Assembly: GCA_021736285.1 (NCBI GenBank)
Contig: JAIPGE010000002.1
Location: forward strand, 1-21,414
Reading direction: 5' to 3'
DNA: 21,414 nucleotides
Source of the DNA: Candidatus Izemoplasma sp.
GTDB taxonomy: Bacteria; Bacillota_I; Bacilli_A; Izemoplasmatales; Izemoplasmataceae
Part shown: in pieces, positions 1-7,953 of the stretch
Numbering within the stretch: position 1 is the first letter of the stretch
Layout: each line of letters begins with the position of its first letter
Made by a program: the position numbers and the translations under genes
The notes under the pieces: generated by a model
The model's input: the letters and a program-made list of their open reading frames with translations, nothing else
Told to the model about the DNA's origin: nothing
Databases searched by the model: none

Positions 1-825
1 ATGATCAGTCCCCCCAATGAAGCTGGTAAAATAAGTGATATTATCCTTACTGCGGCTAAGGTAGCCGGAATCGATGAAGTATATACTTGTGGGGGCGCAC
101 AAGGGATTGCGGCACTGGCTTATGGAACAGAAACCATTAAACCTGTAAATAAAATAGTTGGTCCAGGAAACATCTATGTGGCACTTGCAAAAAAAGAAGT
201 GTTTGGCAAAGTCGGTATTGATATGATCGCAGGTCCAAGTGAGATTTTGGTTTATGCAGATGCGTCTAGTAATCCAAAATTTGTTGCTGCTGATCTACTT
301 TCACAAGCAGAACATGACACCCGAGCGCGTTCAATCTTAGTATCAACATCAGAACAACTAATCAATCAAGTAAATACTGAATTACGTATTCAAACCAATC
401 AACTCAGCCGTAAAGAATTTATTGACAAAGCATTAAAAAATGGTGGTGTATCAATTTTAGTAAATGATGATAAAGAAGCAATTACTGTTATAAACAAAGT
501 TGCACCAGAACATCTTGAACTACTAACAGACAATGCAGAAATACTTGCAAAAGAGATAACCAACGCAGGTGCAATTTTTATTGGCCCTTACTCACCTGAA
601 CCATTAGGAGACTATATTGCCGGGCCCAATCATACCTTGCCAACAAGTGGTACTGCCACATTCTCACAAGCACTGGGTGTAGATGATTTTATAAAAAGAA
701 TATCGCTTATAAATTATAGCAAAGAAGCATTAAAAGCATATAAAGATCCAATTATGCGACTCGCTGAAACGGAAGGATTAACAGCACACAAGAATGCGAT
801 CAAGGTACGTTACAGTGAAGATTAA
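1..825 (+). CDS. hisD: Histidinol dehydrogenase, C-terminal two thirds (5' end outside window)
   Basis: HisD oxidises L-histidinol to L-histidine with two NAD in the last steps of histidine synthesis. Seen here: 274 codons in frame to a TAA stop. Family hallmarks are present in order: GGAQGIAALAYGTE, GPGNIYVALAK, AGPSEILVYAD, SQAEHDTRA, the catalytic APEHLELL, the zinc-site region PEPLGDYIAGPNHTLPTSGT, and a terminal EGLTAHKNAIKVR with the conserved His. Family members are about 430 residues, so roughly 155 N-terminal residues are missing. The ATG at base 1 is an internal methionine: the MISPPNEAGK context corresponds to the conserved internal TPP motif, so the real start lies upstream of the window. 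It is the first visible gene of the his operon and its end overlaps hisC. Identification is certain; the start is simply not in the window. Confidence 0.97.
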   Translation: MISPPNEAGKISDIILTAAKVAGIDEVYTCGGAQGIAALAYGTETIKPVNKIVGPGNIYVALAKKEVFGKVGIDMIAGPSEILVYADASSNPKFVAADLLSQAEHDTRARSILVSTSEQLINQVNTELRIQTNQLSRKEFIDKALKNGGVSILVNDDKEAITVINKVAPEHLELLTDNAEILAKEITNAGAIFIGPYSPEPLGDYIAGPNHTLPTSGTATFSQALGVDDFIKRISLINYSKEALKAYKDPIMRLAETEGLTAHKNAIKVRYSED

Positions 826-1831
826 GCAAGCGATTCAAGAACTCAAACCTTATCAGGTAAATGACAATGATGTTGAGATAAGACTAAATGCTAACGAGAC
901 AACAAACTATTTATTTAAAGATGGCTTCTTTCTCGATTTTGATACCAGCAAATATCCAGATACCTTAAGCAATATTCTCAGGAAATCATTAAGTGAAAAC
1001 TATCAATTACAACAAGATAATTTTGTCATCGGGAACGGATCAACAGAATTGCTTGAAATTGTTGTCAAAACATACACAGAAAAAGACGACACAGTTTTAT
1101 CGTTTAGTCCAACATTTTCAATGTATGGTATTTACGCTAAAATTCATGGAACTACCTATCAAACAGTACCCCTTAATTCAGATATGACACTATCAATGGA
1201 TGATATACTTGCTGCTGACAAAAAATATCAACCAAATATCATCTTTATCTGTAATCCAAACAATCCAACAGGCACAATCATACATAAGAAAGACATTGAA
1301 ACCTTATTATCAACGACTGGTGCCTTAGTCGTTGTTGATGAAGCATATATGGAATTTGCAAATGAGACAGAAAGTTTAGCAAAAGAGATTAACCAATATG
1401 ATAATTTAATCGTTGCTCGAACGTTCTCAAAAGCATATGGACTAGCAGGATTACGCATTGGATATATGATAGCAAATAACAATATTATATCAACCTTATT
1501 AAAAGTGAAGTTACCTTACAGTATGAATCAAGCATCGTTAGAATATGGTATCGCAGCACTTAACAAAAGCGAACGTGTTAAATCATTTGTAGAGAATCTA
1601 TGTGTCGCACGTGATGAACTATATGAAACAATGGCTCAGTTGCCATTGACTATATACCCTTCTTCTACCAACTTCTTATATATGAAAAGTCATCTAATGC
1701 TTGATCAATTATTATTAGAAAAAGGAATTTTAATTCGCGCCTTTAGCAATGGGTACTACCGAATAACAGTTGGTAATCAAAATGAGAATAAGCAATTATT
1801 AAAAGCCTTAAAGGAGGTCTATAATGCGTAA
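815..1831 (+). CDS. hisC: Histidinol-phosphate aminotransferase
   Basis: A PLP enzyme that transfers the amino group from glutamate to imidazole-acetol phosphate, giving histidinol phosphate. Class I/II aminotransferase signatures are visible: LNANE near residue 26, GNGSTELLE (about 73-81), CNPNNPTG (about 147-154), VDEAYMEF (about 174-181), and the PLP lysine K206 in ARTFSKAYGLAGLRIGY. I place the start at GTG 815, giving 338 residues and an N-terminus (KIKQAIQELKPY) like other HisC proteins, with a modest AAGG site at 802-805. An in-frame ATG at 794 would add seven residues that do not resemble the family and has no visible ribosome site. The GTG start overlaps the hisD end by 11 bases. Function is secure; the start is a judgement. 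Confidence 0.95.
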   Translation: MKIKQAIQELKPYQVNDNDVEIRLNANETTNYLFKDGFFLDFDTSKYPDTLSNILRKSLSENYQLQQDNFVIGNGSTELLEIVVKTYTEKDDTVLSFSPTFSMYGIYAKIHGTTYQTVPLNSDMTLSMDDILAADKKYQPNIIFICNPNNPTGTIIHKKDIETLLSTTGALVVVDEAYMEFANETESLAKEINQYDNLIVARTFSKAYGLAGLRIGYMIANNNIISTLLKVKLPYSMNQASLEYGIAALNKSERVKSFVENLCVARDELYETMAQLPLTIYPSSTNFLYMKSHLMLDQLLLEKGILIRAFSNGYYRITVGNQNENKQLLKALKEVYNA

Positions 1832-2405
1832 CAGTAATATGACAAGAACGACAAATGAAACATCAATCACAGCCTCACTAAATTTAGACGGGAACAAAAA
1901 TATTACAATAAAAACAGGTATTCCCTTCTTTGACCATATGTTAACAACTTTTGCTTTTTATGCAGGTTTTGATTTAAATATCGACGCATCAGGAGACTTA
2001 GATGTTGATGATCACCACACTGTTGAAGATGTTGGCATTGTTCTTGGTAAGTTGATAAATGAAGCATTAGAAGATAAACATGGTATTATTCGTTTTGCCA
2101 CAACACTAACACCAATGGATGAAGCATTGGCTGAGATTGCATTGGATATTTCAAACCGCCCTGTTTTTATTTATAATGTTAACTATACTAAAGAAGCAAT
2201 TGGTGGGTTATCATTAGAAAATATCAAAGAATTTCTTTATGCATTAGTCATTGAAAGCCGGGTAACATGTCATGTCAATTTACGATATGGTCTTAATGAT
2301 CACCATAAAGTGGAAGCTATTTTTAAAGGGTTAGGTCGTGCTTTTAAAGAAGCCATATCAGTCATTGATAACCAATCGATTACTTCAACCAAAGGCGTTT
2401 TATAA
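1824..2405 (+). CDS. hisB: Imidazoleglycerol-phosphate dehydratase
   Basis: HisB dehydrates imidazole-glycerol phosphate to imidazole-acetol phosphate, using Mn bound by duplicated His/Glu-rich repeats. The 193 residues match the stand-alone dehydratase length, so there is no fused histidinol-phosphatase domain as in E. coli. Signatures seen are MTRTTNETSI near the start, IPFFDHML, DVDDHHTVEDVGI (first metal half-site) and YGLNDHHKVEAIFKGLGRA (second half-site). A strong AAAGGAGGT at 1810-1818 sits five bases before the ATG. The ATG lies inside the end of hisC (8-base overlap). The absent phosphatase domain is supplied by the PHP gene at the operon end. Confidence 0.96.
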   Translation: MRNSNMTRTTNETSITASLNLDGNKNITIKTGIPFFDHMLTTFAFYAGFDLNIDASGDLDVDDHHTVEDVGIVLGKLINEALEDKHGIIRFATTLTPMDEALAEIALDISNRPVFIYNVNYTKEAIGGLSLENIKEFLYALVIESRVTCHVNLRYGLNDHHKVEAIFKGLGRAFKEAISVIDNQSITSTKGVL

Positions 2406-3007
2406 TGAATGTCATTATAGATTATAAAGTAGGTAATATTGGTTCAATTAAGCGTGGGTTAAACCGGGCTGGTATCGATGCAATGATAAGCAATGATCCA
2501 GATGATATTATCAACGCAAATGTGTTGTTTCTACCAGGTGTTGGCGCATTTGGTGATGCGATGAAAGATTTAAAAGATACAGGATTAATTCCGTTAATTC
2601 GTCAACATGTTAAAAACAATAAATTACTCATTGGGATCTGTTTAGGTATGCAAATCTTATTTGAAAGCAGCAGTGAATTTGGATATACAAAAGGATTGGG
2701 GTTCTTAAAGGGAGAAGTTGTGTATCTAGATATCACTAAAAAAGTCCCTCATATGGGATGGAACAAACTATTCTTTGCAAAAGAAGATACACTCTTAAAA
2801 TATATACAAGAAGAAGACTATGTTTACTTTGTCCACTCATATTATGTTGATCATCCCCAAGATACACTTGTGGCTTACACAAATTATGGTGTAGAAATAC
2901 CAGCAATTGTCAGACAGGAAAATATCATTGGGATGCAATTTCATCCTGAAAAAAGTGGTCAAGTAGGTCTTAAATTATTACAAGCAGTTAAGGAGTTGAT
3001 TGGATGA
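2405..3007 (+). CDS. hisH: Imidazole glycerol phosphate synthase, glutaminase subunit
   Basis: HisH is a class I glutamine amidotransferase. It hydrolyses glutamine and channels ammonia to HisF. The 200-residue protein has the family start (MNVIIDYKVGNIGS), the oxyanion region LPGVGAFGDAM, the nucleophile C79 in GICLGMQ, and H180 and E182 of the triad in QFHPEKS. The start overlaps the hisB stop by one base (TAATG), and its TGA overlaps the hisA ATG (ATGA), so it is probably made by coupled translation within the operon. No missing catalytic residues were seen. Confidence 0.97.
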   Translation: MNVIIDYKVGNIGSIKRGLNRAGIDAMISNDPDDIINANVLFLPGVGAFGDAMKDLKDTGLIPLIRQHVKNNKLLIGICLGMQILFESSSEFGYTKGLGFLKGEVVYLDITKKVPHMGWNKLFFAKEDTLLKYIQEEDYVYFVHSYYVDHPQDTLVAYTNYGVEIPAIVRQENIIGMQFHPEKSGQVGLKLLQAVKELIG

Positions 3008-3735
3008 TTATTTTCCCAGCAATTGATTTAATGGATGGTAAATGTATTCGTCTTAAACAAGGAGATTTTAAGCAAAAAACAATCTATAATGCAAATCCTG
3101 TTGCTGTTGCAAAACAGTATCAAGATGCAGGAGCAACGTGGTTACATGTGATCGATCTTGATGGCGCAGAAACCGGAAAAAGACAAAATGAAGATGTGAT
3201 AAAAGATATCGTTAGGAATACTAACTTAAAACTCCAAGTTGGTGGTGGGATTCGTTCAATAAGCCGGATAAAAACATTATTAGATATTGGTGTAGAACGC
3301 GTTATTCTCGGTACCTTTGCGATTGAACAACTAGATAATTTGCAATCATTAACAAAGCGGTACCCGAACCAAATTATCGTGTCAGTTGATGCAAAAAAAG
3401 GCGTTGTAACATATAAAGGTTGGCAAGAGATATCGAAATACACCACACTAGAATTATGTAAAAGACTTGTCTCTCAAGGAATCAAAACGATTGTATATAC
3501 AGATATATTAAAAGATGGTATGATGCAAGGACCGAACGTTCGTGACTATCAAACGCTATCAAATAATACAGATTTAAATATTATTGCTTCGGGTGGTGTC
3601 AGTTCATATGATGATATTCAAACACTGAGTCAAATGAATCTATATGGTGCTATCATTGGTAAAGCCTTGTATGCAAATAAAGTAACACTGAAGGAGGCAA
3701 TCATATGCTCGCAAGACGTATCATCCCTTGTTTAG
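3004..3735 (+). CDS. hisA: ProFAR isomerase (phosphoribosylformimino-AICAR phosphate isomerase)
   Basis: HisA is a (beta/alpha)8 barrel that catalyses the Amadori rearrangement of ProFAR to PRFAR. The 243-residue protein carries the conserved acid D8 in FPAIDLMDGKCIRLKQGD, the phosphate-binding loops VGGGIRS (79-85) and ASGGVSS, and the second catalytic acid D129 in VSVDAKKG, followed by YTDILKDGMMQGPN. It starts inside the hisH stop (ATGA). Its last ten codons overlap the beginning of hisF by 31 bases, an unusually long overlap in this operon. Function is certain from motifs and context. Confidence 0.97.
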   Translation: MIIFPAIDLMDGKCIRLKQGDFKQKTIYNANPVAVAKQYQDAGATWLHVIDLDGAETGKRQNEDVIKDIVRNTNLKLQVGGGIRSISRIKTLLDIGVERVILGTFAIEQLDNLQSLTKRYPNQIIVSVDAKKGVVTYKGWQEISKYTTLELCKRLVSQGIKTIVYTDILKDGMMQGPNVRDYQTLSNNTDLNIIASGGVSSYDDIQTLSQMNLYGAIIGKALYANKVTLKEAIICSQDVSSLV

Positions 3736-4466
3736 ATGTAAAAGATGGCCGTGTCGTAAAAGGATCGCAATTTGAAGGACTAAAAGATGTTAATGATCCA
3801 AAAATATTAGGAAAACGCTACAGCTTAGAAGGTGCCGACGAACTAGTTTTTTATGACATTACAGCTTCCCATGAAAAAAGAGAAATATCATTACAATTTG
3901 TTGAAGAAGTGGCAAAAGAAATCAACATTCCGTTTTGTGTTGGTGGTGGGCTAAAAACGCTTGGTGATATCGCTAATGTTTTAAACAAAGGTGCAGATAA
4001 AGTATCAATTAATTCAGCCGCAATCGATAACCCCAACTTAATCAAAGCGGCTTCACAAAAATATGGAGCGCAGTGTATTGTATTATCAATAGATGTAAAA
4101 CAAGAAGATAATGAATTTATAGTATATAAAAATGGCGGTCGGATTAATACACATCTTAATGCGATTGAATGGGTAAAACAAGGAGTTAGATTAGGAGCAG
4201 GAGAACTTGTCATTAATAGCATGAACCATGATGGTATGAAACAAGGATTTGATATTGCTTTATTAAAACAAATTAGTGAAGTTGTCAATGTGCCTGTCAT
4301 CGCATCGGGGGGTGCAGGCGCTATATCACATTTTGTTGATCTTGCAAAACAAACAGACGTTGATGGGTATTTAGCCGCAAGTGTCTTTCACTACAAAGAA
4401 ATAACAATTAATGAATTAAAAGAAACACTACAACAAGCAAACGTACCAATCCGAATTGAGAGGTGA
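3705..4466 (+). CDS. hisF: Imidazole glycerol phosphate synthase, cyclase subunit
   Basis: HisF uses ammonia from HisH to convert PRFAR to imidazole-glycerol phosphate and AICAR. The 253-residue barrel starts with the near-invariant LARRIIPCLDVKDGRVVKG, placing the catalytic acid D11. The second acid, D130, is in CIVLSIDVK. Phosphate loops CVGGGLKT and ASGGAGA are intact, and KVSIN and NSMNHDGMKQGFD are family hallmarks. An AAGGAGG site at 3692-3698, inside hisA, sits six bases before the ATG, so this start is well supported despite the 31-base overlap with hisA. Confidence 0.97.
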   Translation: MLARRIIPCLDVKDGRVVKGSQFEGLKDVNDPKILGKRYSLEGADELVFYDITASHEKREISLQFVEEVAKEINIPFCVGGGLKTLGDIANVLNKGADKVSINSAAIDNPNLIKAASQKYGAQCIVLSIDVKQEDNEFIVYKNGGRINTHLNAIEWVKQGVRLGAGELVINSMNHDGMKQGFDIALLKQISEVVNVPVIASGGAGAISHFVDLAKQTDVDGYLAASVFHYKEITINELKETLQQANVPIRIER

Positions 4467-4473
4467 CCAACTT

Positions 4474-5070
4474 ATGAAACTAACATTTAATGAACAAGAT
4501 CTAATACCAGTTATTGTGCAAGATGTCTATACCAACAATGTCTTAATGCTTGCTTATATGAATCAAGCAGCGTATGATAAAACAATTGAAACAAAAGAAA
4601 TGGTTTACTATAGTAGAAGCCGACAAACTTTATGGAAAAAAGGTGAAATATCTGGAAATATTCAGTATCTAAAATCACTATCCTATGACTGTGATGAAGA
4701 CACCCTTTTAGCAAAGGTTGAACAAGTGGGTGCAGCATGTCATACAGGCAACAAAAGTTGTTTTTACCGTGATATCGTCAAAGATACAATGCCAGAAGCA
4801 CACATCTTAGATGAGTTATTTAATGTCGTTAAGCAAAAACAATTAATTCCGGATGGTGGCTATACCAATTACCTGTTTGATAAAGGATTAGATAAAATAC
4901 TTAAAAAAGTAGGAGAAGAAGCGAGCGAAGTGATTATTGCATCTAAAAACAACAATCAAGAAACCGTGTATGAAATCAGTGATCTATTTTATCACTTACT
5001 TGTCTTAATGGTAAATAATAAGATTAAGTTAAGTGACATTTATAAAGAATTAAGTTCACGACGAAAATGA
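4474..5070 (+). CDS. hisI: Bifunctional phosphoribosyl-AMP cyclohydrolase / phosphoribosyl-ATP pyrophosphatase
   Basis: A fused HisIE enzyme performing steps 2 and 3 of histidine synthesis. The N-terminal HisI part (about 1-105) has VYYSRSRQTLWKKGE, the metal motif D72-C73-D74 and the cysteines C89 and C96 in CHTGNKSCF. The C-terminal HisE part (about 110-198) has GLDKILKKVGEEASEVIIASKN followed by EISDLFYHLLVLM. I chose ATG 4474 (198 residues), preceded by GAGGTG at 4460-4465. An in-frame TTG at 4456 lies upstream of that ribosome site and would add six non-family residues. The gene begins just after hisF and its TGA overlaps the next ATG. Confidence 0.96.
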   Translation: MKLTFNEQDLIPVIVQDVYTNNVLMLAYMNQAAYDKTIETKEMVYYSRSRQTLWKKGEISGNIQYLKSLSYDCDEDTLLAKVEQVGAACHTGNKSCFYRDIVKDTMPEAHILDELFNVVKQKQLIPDGGYTNYLFDKGLDKILKKVGEEASEVIIASKNNNQETVYEISDLFYHLLVLMVNNKIKLSDIYKELSSRRK

Positions 5071-5810
5071 TTGATTTTAAAAAGGACAATCACATTCATA
5101 CACATTTTTCTCCCGACGCAGATCCAGCCGCAACTTTTGAAGGTTATATTGTAGAAGCACAAAAAAAAGGTCTTGATGAAATTACCTTCACAGACCACGT
5201 TGATTTTGATGCAAAGCATCCACTATTTCATGAAATGATAGATTATGATGCTTATGTTATCGCGTTTGAAAAAGTAAAGAAAGCATCTCCAATCCCAATT
5301 AGATTGGGTGTAGAAATAGGCTACCAGGCGCATATGAAAAATGAAATTAATCAGTTTATTGAACAATATCCATTTGACTTTGTGATTCTTTCAATCCATT
5401 ACTTAGAAGAAAAAGATCTATATACACAAGAATATTTTTTAAACAAAACAAAACAAGAAGCATATAATATTTATTTTGATACGGTACTTGACGCGATAAA
5501 GAACATTTCTCAATTTGATGTGTTTGGACATCTTGATTATATTACTCGCTATAGTCCATTTGGTGATTATAATTATAATGATTACAAAGCAAAAATTGAC
5601 CTGATACTTAAGACATTAATTAAACGTAATAAAGGTATTGAAATCAACACATCAGGTTATCAAAAGGAAAAAAGACCTTATCCCAAAGAAGTCATCATTA
5701 AACGTTATTTAGAATTAGGTGGTAACCATGTGACACTTGGATCAGATAGTCATAACATGGGTAAGCTGGGATGTTGTTTTGACAAAATAAAACCGCTATT
5801 TAAATTTTAA
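5067..5810 (+). CDS. hisK: Histidinol-phosphatase, PHP superfamily (HisK/HisJ type)
   Basis: This 247-residue protein probably dephosphorylates histidinol phosphate, the step not covered by the monofunctional HisB. PHP metal-binding residues are visible: H9 and H11 in DNHIHTHFSPD, H44 in TDHVDF, E83 in GVEIGY, H111 in SIHYLEE, H155 in FGHLDY, and D227/H229 in GSDSHN. It starts inside the hisIE stop (ATGA), so it belongs to the operon, which strongly supports this role over other PHP phosphoesterases. The last codons (residues PLFKF and the TAA) lie inside the operon terminator hairpin. The family is clear; the substrate is inferred from context. Confidence 0.92.
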   Translation: MIDFKKDNHIHTHFSPDADPAATFEGYIVEAQKKGLDEITFTDHVDFDAKHPLFHEMIDYDAYVIAFEKVKKASPIPIRLGVEIGYQAHMKNEINQFIEQYPFDFVILSIHYLEEKDLYTQEYFLNKTKQEAYNIYFDTVLDAIKNISQFDVFGHLDYITRYSPFGDYNYNDYKAKIDLILKTLIKRNKGIEINTSGYQKEKRPYPKEVIIKRYLELGGNHVTLGSDSHNMGKLGCCFDKIKPLFKF

Positions 5811-5822
5811 ATAGCGGTTTTA
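5789..5822. terminator. Bidirectional terminator shared by convergent genes
   Basis: A perfect inverted repeat, 16-base arms at 5789-5804 and 5806-5821, with a GC core (ACCGC/GCGGT) flanked by A and T runs on both sides, so it should work for both strands. The innermost AT bases will form the loop. The stop codons of the PHP phosphatase (+) and the membrane protein (-) both lie within it and overlap each other by three bases. Confidence 0.9.
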
Positions 5823-6403
5823 TTATTGAGTGAAGTACGTTGATATGACCTTATTTTAGCATCATTAAGTAATGCAATTTGGACAAAAGCCATTTTAAAC
5901 AAAACGATCAGACTCTGGATTAAATTCACGTTACTTGATGTTTCACCAATTGGAAATAGATACATAGGTATATTGGTAAAACTTGAAAAGTATAGATACA
6001 CTTCATCTAAAGACAAGACGTATTGAAGTGCAATGAGTAGCACAAATACAAATCCAAATCCGGCAACTGATTTATAAGCATTCTTTTCAATAAATAAAGT
6101 GATTGCTGAGAATAAAACCCCTAATAAAAGGTAAGTTCTAGTATAATGCAAATTAACGATTCTTTCGAAATTATCTGATTCAGCACTTATCATATTTTGT
6201 GTGATTATATTGACAATAGAATATAGCAAAATCAAACTCACAAACACAATCTTATAGTTTGACTTTTTGGGTAAAGTTACAATGATCAAGAAAATAAATA
6301 GATTGAATCCAATTGTAACAATTGGGCTATTATCTAATATAAAGACAAGAAAAATCATAATTGCTGAAATAATGTATGTTGCGATTAATTTATACTTAAG
6401 CAT
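5807..6403 (-). CDS. Hypothetical six-segment membrane protein
   Basis: I do not recognise this 198-residue protein. Six hydrophobic stretches are visible at roughly residues 3-24, 28-43, 50-69, 88-106, 113-131 and 155-179, with the loops mostly short and the only longer loop (about 132-154) containing DEVYLYFSS. There is no signal peptide beyond the first membrane segment and no recognisable catalytic motif. An AGGAGGGG site at 6410-6417 precedes the ATG. It lies 70 bases downstream of the aminotransferase on the same strand with no terminator seen between, so it is likely cotranscribed with it. Its last codons form part of the shared terminator. Confidence 0.75.
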   Translation of the reverse strand: MLKYKLIATYIISAIMIFLVFILDNSPIVTIGFNLFIFLIIVTLPKKSNYKIVFVSLILLYSIVNIITQNMISAESDNFERIVNLHYTRTYLLLGVLFSAITLFIEKNAYKSVAGFGFVFVLLIALQYVLSLDEVYLYFSSFTNIPMYLFPIGETSSNVNLIQSLIVLFKMAFVQIALLNDAKIRSYQRTSLNNKTAI

Positions 6404-6473
6404 TTAGTGCCCCTCCTACATAGATAGTTTGTTAGATAGCGTAAATAACTCAAGAAATAAGCTTAATGACGCG

Positions 6474-7805
6474 TTAGGAAATTTCTCTTACAACTGAATC
6501 AGCATAGGTACAGACAGGCTCTAATCGATTAAATATATCGTCTAGTTGATGTTCTGTTATCGTAAGTGGTGGCGCAACAGTAATTAGATTTTCTCTTCCA
6601 AACGATGCCAATCCATTTTCAAATAATTTTCCTTTTATTTTTTTCATTACTCCGTTGGGATCTTTTCCATAAGGAACTAAGCGTTCTTTTGTTTGTTGAT
6701 TTTTAACAAATTCAATAACACTAATTAGTCCAATTGAACGCACATCACCAATTGAGGGATGGTTTTGTTTTAATTGTTGTAATTTTTGTTGTAATAATTT
6801 CCCCATTTTTTCTGTGTTTTCAAGTAATTTCTCATTTTTCAAGACGTCCATATTAGCAATAGCCGTTGCACAACCCATCGGATGACCAGAATAGGTTAGG
6901 CCTGTAACCATTGGGGTATCTTCAAAGTAATCTGCAATCGTTTTACTGATAATCACACCACCTAGTGGCACGTAGCCACTTGTAACGCCTTTAGCAAAGG
7001 TGATGATGTCTGGTTGAAAATCAAAGTGTTCACAACTGAACCATTTACCTGTCCGGCCAAAGCCAACCATCACATCATCTATGACCATTAATATATTATA
7101 TTTGTTACAAAGTTCTCTAACGCCTTTATAATAGCCTTTTGGTGGGATTAACACACCATTGCTACCAACAACGCCTTCAAACCATATAGCAGCAATATTG
7201 TCAGGGTTTTCTAAAATAATTTGCTCTTCTAGTAACTTAAGATAGATTTCAGTTAATGCTTCCTCTGTTTGATATGGAAAAGGTGAACGATACATGTAAG
7301 GATTTAAAAATTTAATAAAGCCTGGGGCAGGCGGATGTTCTGTAAAGAAACGACGTGGGTCACCACTTAAACTAGATGCCCCATAAGTGCTTCCGTGGTA
7401 GCTATAATATCCACTCAAAATTTTTGTTTTACCAGTGTACTGTTTTGCAATCCTAAGTGCATGTTCATTTGCTTCAGCACCACCGTTAGTAAAAAAGACT
7501 TTTCCCATATTGTCAGGGGCAACATCAATGATTCTCCTTGCTGCTTCACTTTTAACTTCACTGGCATAAAAAGGTGCTGTAAAAGCAAGTTTCTCAGCTT
7601 GTTCAGCTATTTTTTTAATAACATATGGGTGTTTATGACCAATGTTCATATTAACCAGTTGACTGGATAAATCATAATATTTATTACCATCTTCATCATA
7701 AATAAAAACGCCCTCAGCATCAGTTATAACCAAAGGATGTATCTTGTTTTGAGCACTCCATGAATACAGATGAAAGCTTCTTCCGTCCTCGTATATTTTT
7801 GACAT
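6474..7805 (-). CDS. Class III PLP-dependent aminotransferase
   Basis: A 443-residue fold-type I aminotransferase of the class III (omega-amino-acid) family. Motifs seen: DLSSQLVNMNIGHKHP (45-60), phosphate-binding GGAEANEHALRIA (108-120), SYHGSTYG (135-142), D243 of the IDDVMVGFGRTGKWF motif (the usual partner of the pyridine nitrogen), and the PLP lysine K272 in TFAKGVTSGYVPLGG. The usual DEV is DDV here, a conservative change. The TSGYVPLGG and SSQLVN context resembles taurine/beta-alanine:pyruvate-type enzymes more than acetylornithine or glutamate-semialdehyde enzymes, but substrate cannot be fixed from sequence. An AAAGGAG site and a sigma-A-like promoter precede it. Downstream on the same strand is a membrane protein. 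Confidence 0.88.
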   Translation of the reverse strand: MSKIYEDGRSFHLYSWSAQNKIHPLVITDAEGVFIYDEDGNKYYDLSSQLVNMNIGHKHPYVIKKIAEQAEKLAFTAPFYASEVKSEAARRIIDVAPDNMGKVFFTNGGAEANEHALRIAKQYTGKTKILSGYYSYHGSTYGASSLSGDPRRFFTEHPPAPGFIKFLNPYMYRSPFPYQTEEALTEIYLKLLEEQIILENPDNIAAIWFEGVVGSNGVLIPPKGYYKGVRELCNKYNILMVIDDVMVGFGRTGKWFSCEHFDFQPDIITFAKGVTSGYVPLGGVIISKTIADYFEDTPMVTGLTYSGHPMGCATAIANMDVLKNEKLLENTEKMGKLLQQKLQQLKQNHPSIGDVRSIGLISVIEFVKNQQTKERLVPYGKDPNGVMKKIKGKLFENGLASFGRENLITVAPPLTITEHQLDDIFNRLEPVCTYADSVVREIS

Positions 7806-7827
7806 TTATAACAACTCCTTTCTAATT

Positions 7828-7856
7828 ATTGTACCATAAACTAGATTAAGAGCCAA
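7828..7856 (-). promoter_or_regulatory. Sigma-A-type promoter for the aminotransferase
   Basis: On the minus strand, TTGGCT (+ strand 7851-7856) and TACAAT (7828-7833) are separated by exactly 17 bases, and the aminotransferase ATG follows about 20 bases downstream with its AAAGGAG site between. The spacing and the near-consensus -10 make this the clearest promoter in the window. Confidence 0.65.
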
Positions 7857-7953
7857 ATAGGTCAATAAAGATAAAAGTATAAAAAATGTGATTAATTTGT
7901 GATAAAAGGAGAATTTCTATAACAAGAACTGTATATATGTTTGAGGTGACATG

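Noticed and set aside
794..814. Upstream ATG start for hisC
   Set aside because: The extra seven residues are unlike HisC, no ribosome site precedes the ATG, and GTG 815 gives the family-typical N-terminus after an AAGG.
3851..4300. Open frame antisense to hisF
   Set aside because: It lies wholly within a well-conserved gene, has no ribosome site or recognisable domain, and is explained by codon bias.
4456..4473. TTG start for hisIE
   Set aside because: It overlaps the ribosome site GAGGTG that serves ATG 4474 and adds non-family residues.
6404..6473. Possible terminator between the aminotransferase and membrane protein genes
   Set aside because: Only scattered imperfect repeats are visible, with no stem plus T-run on the minus strand.
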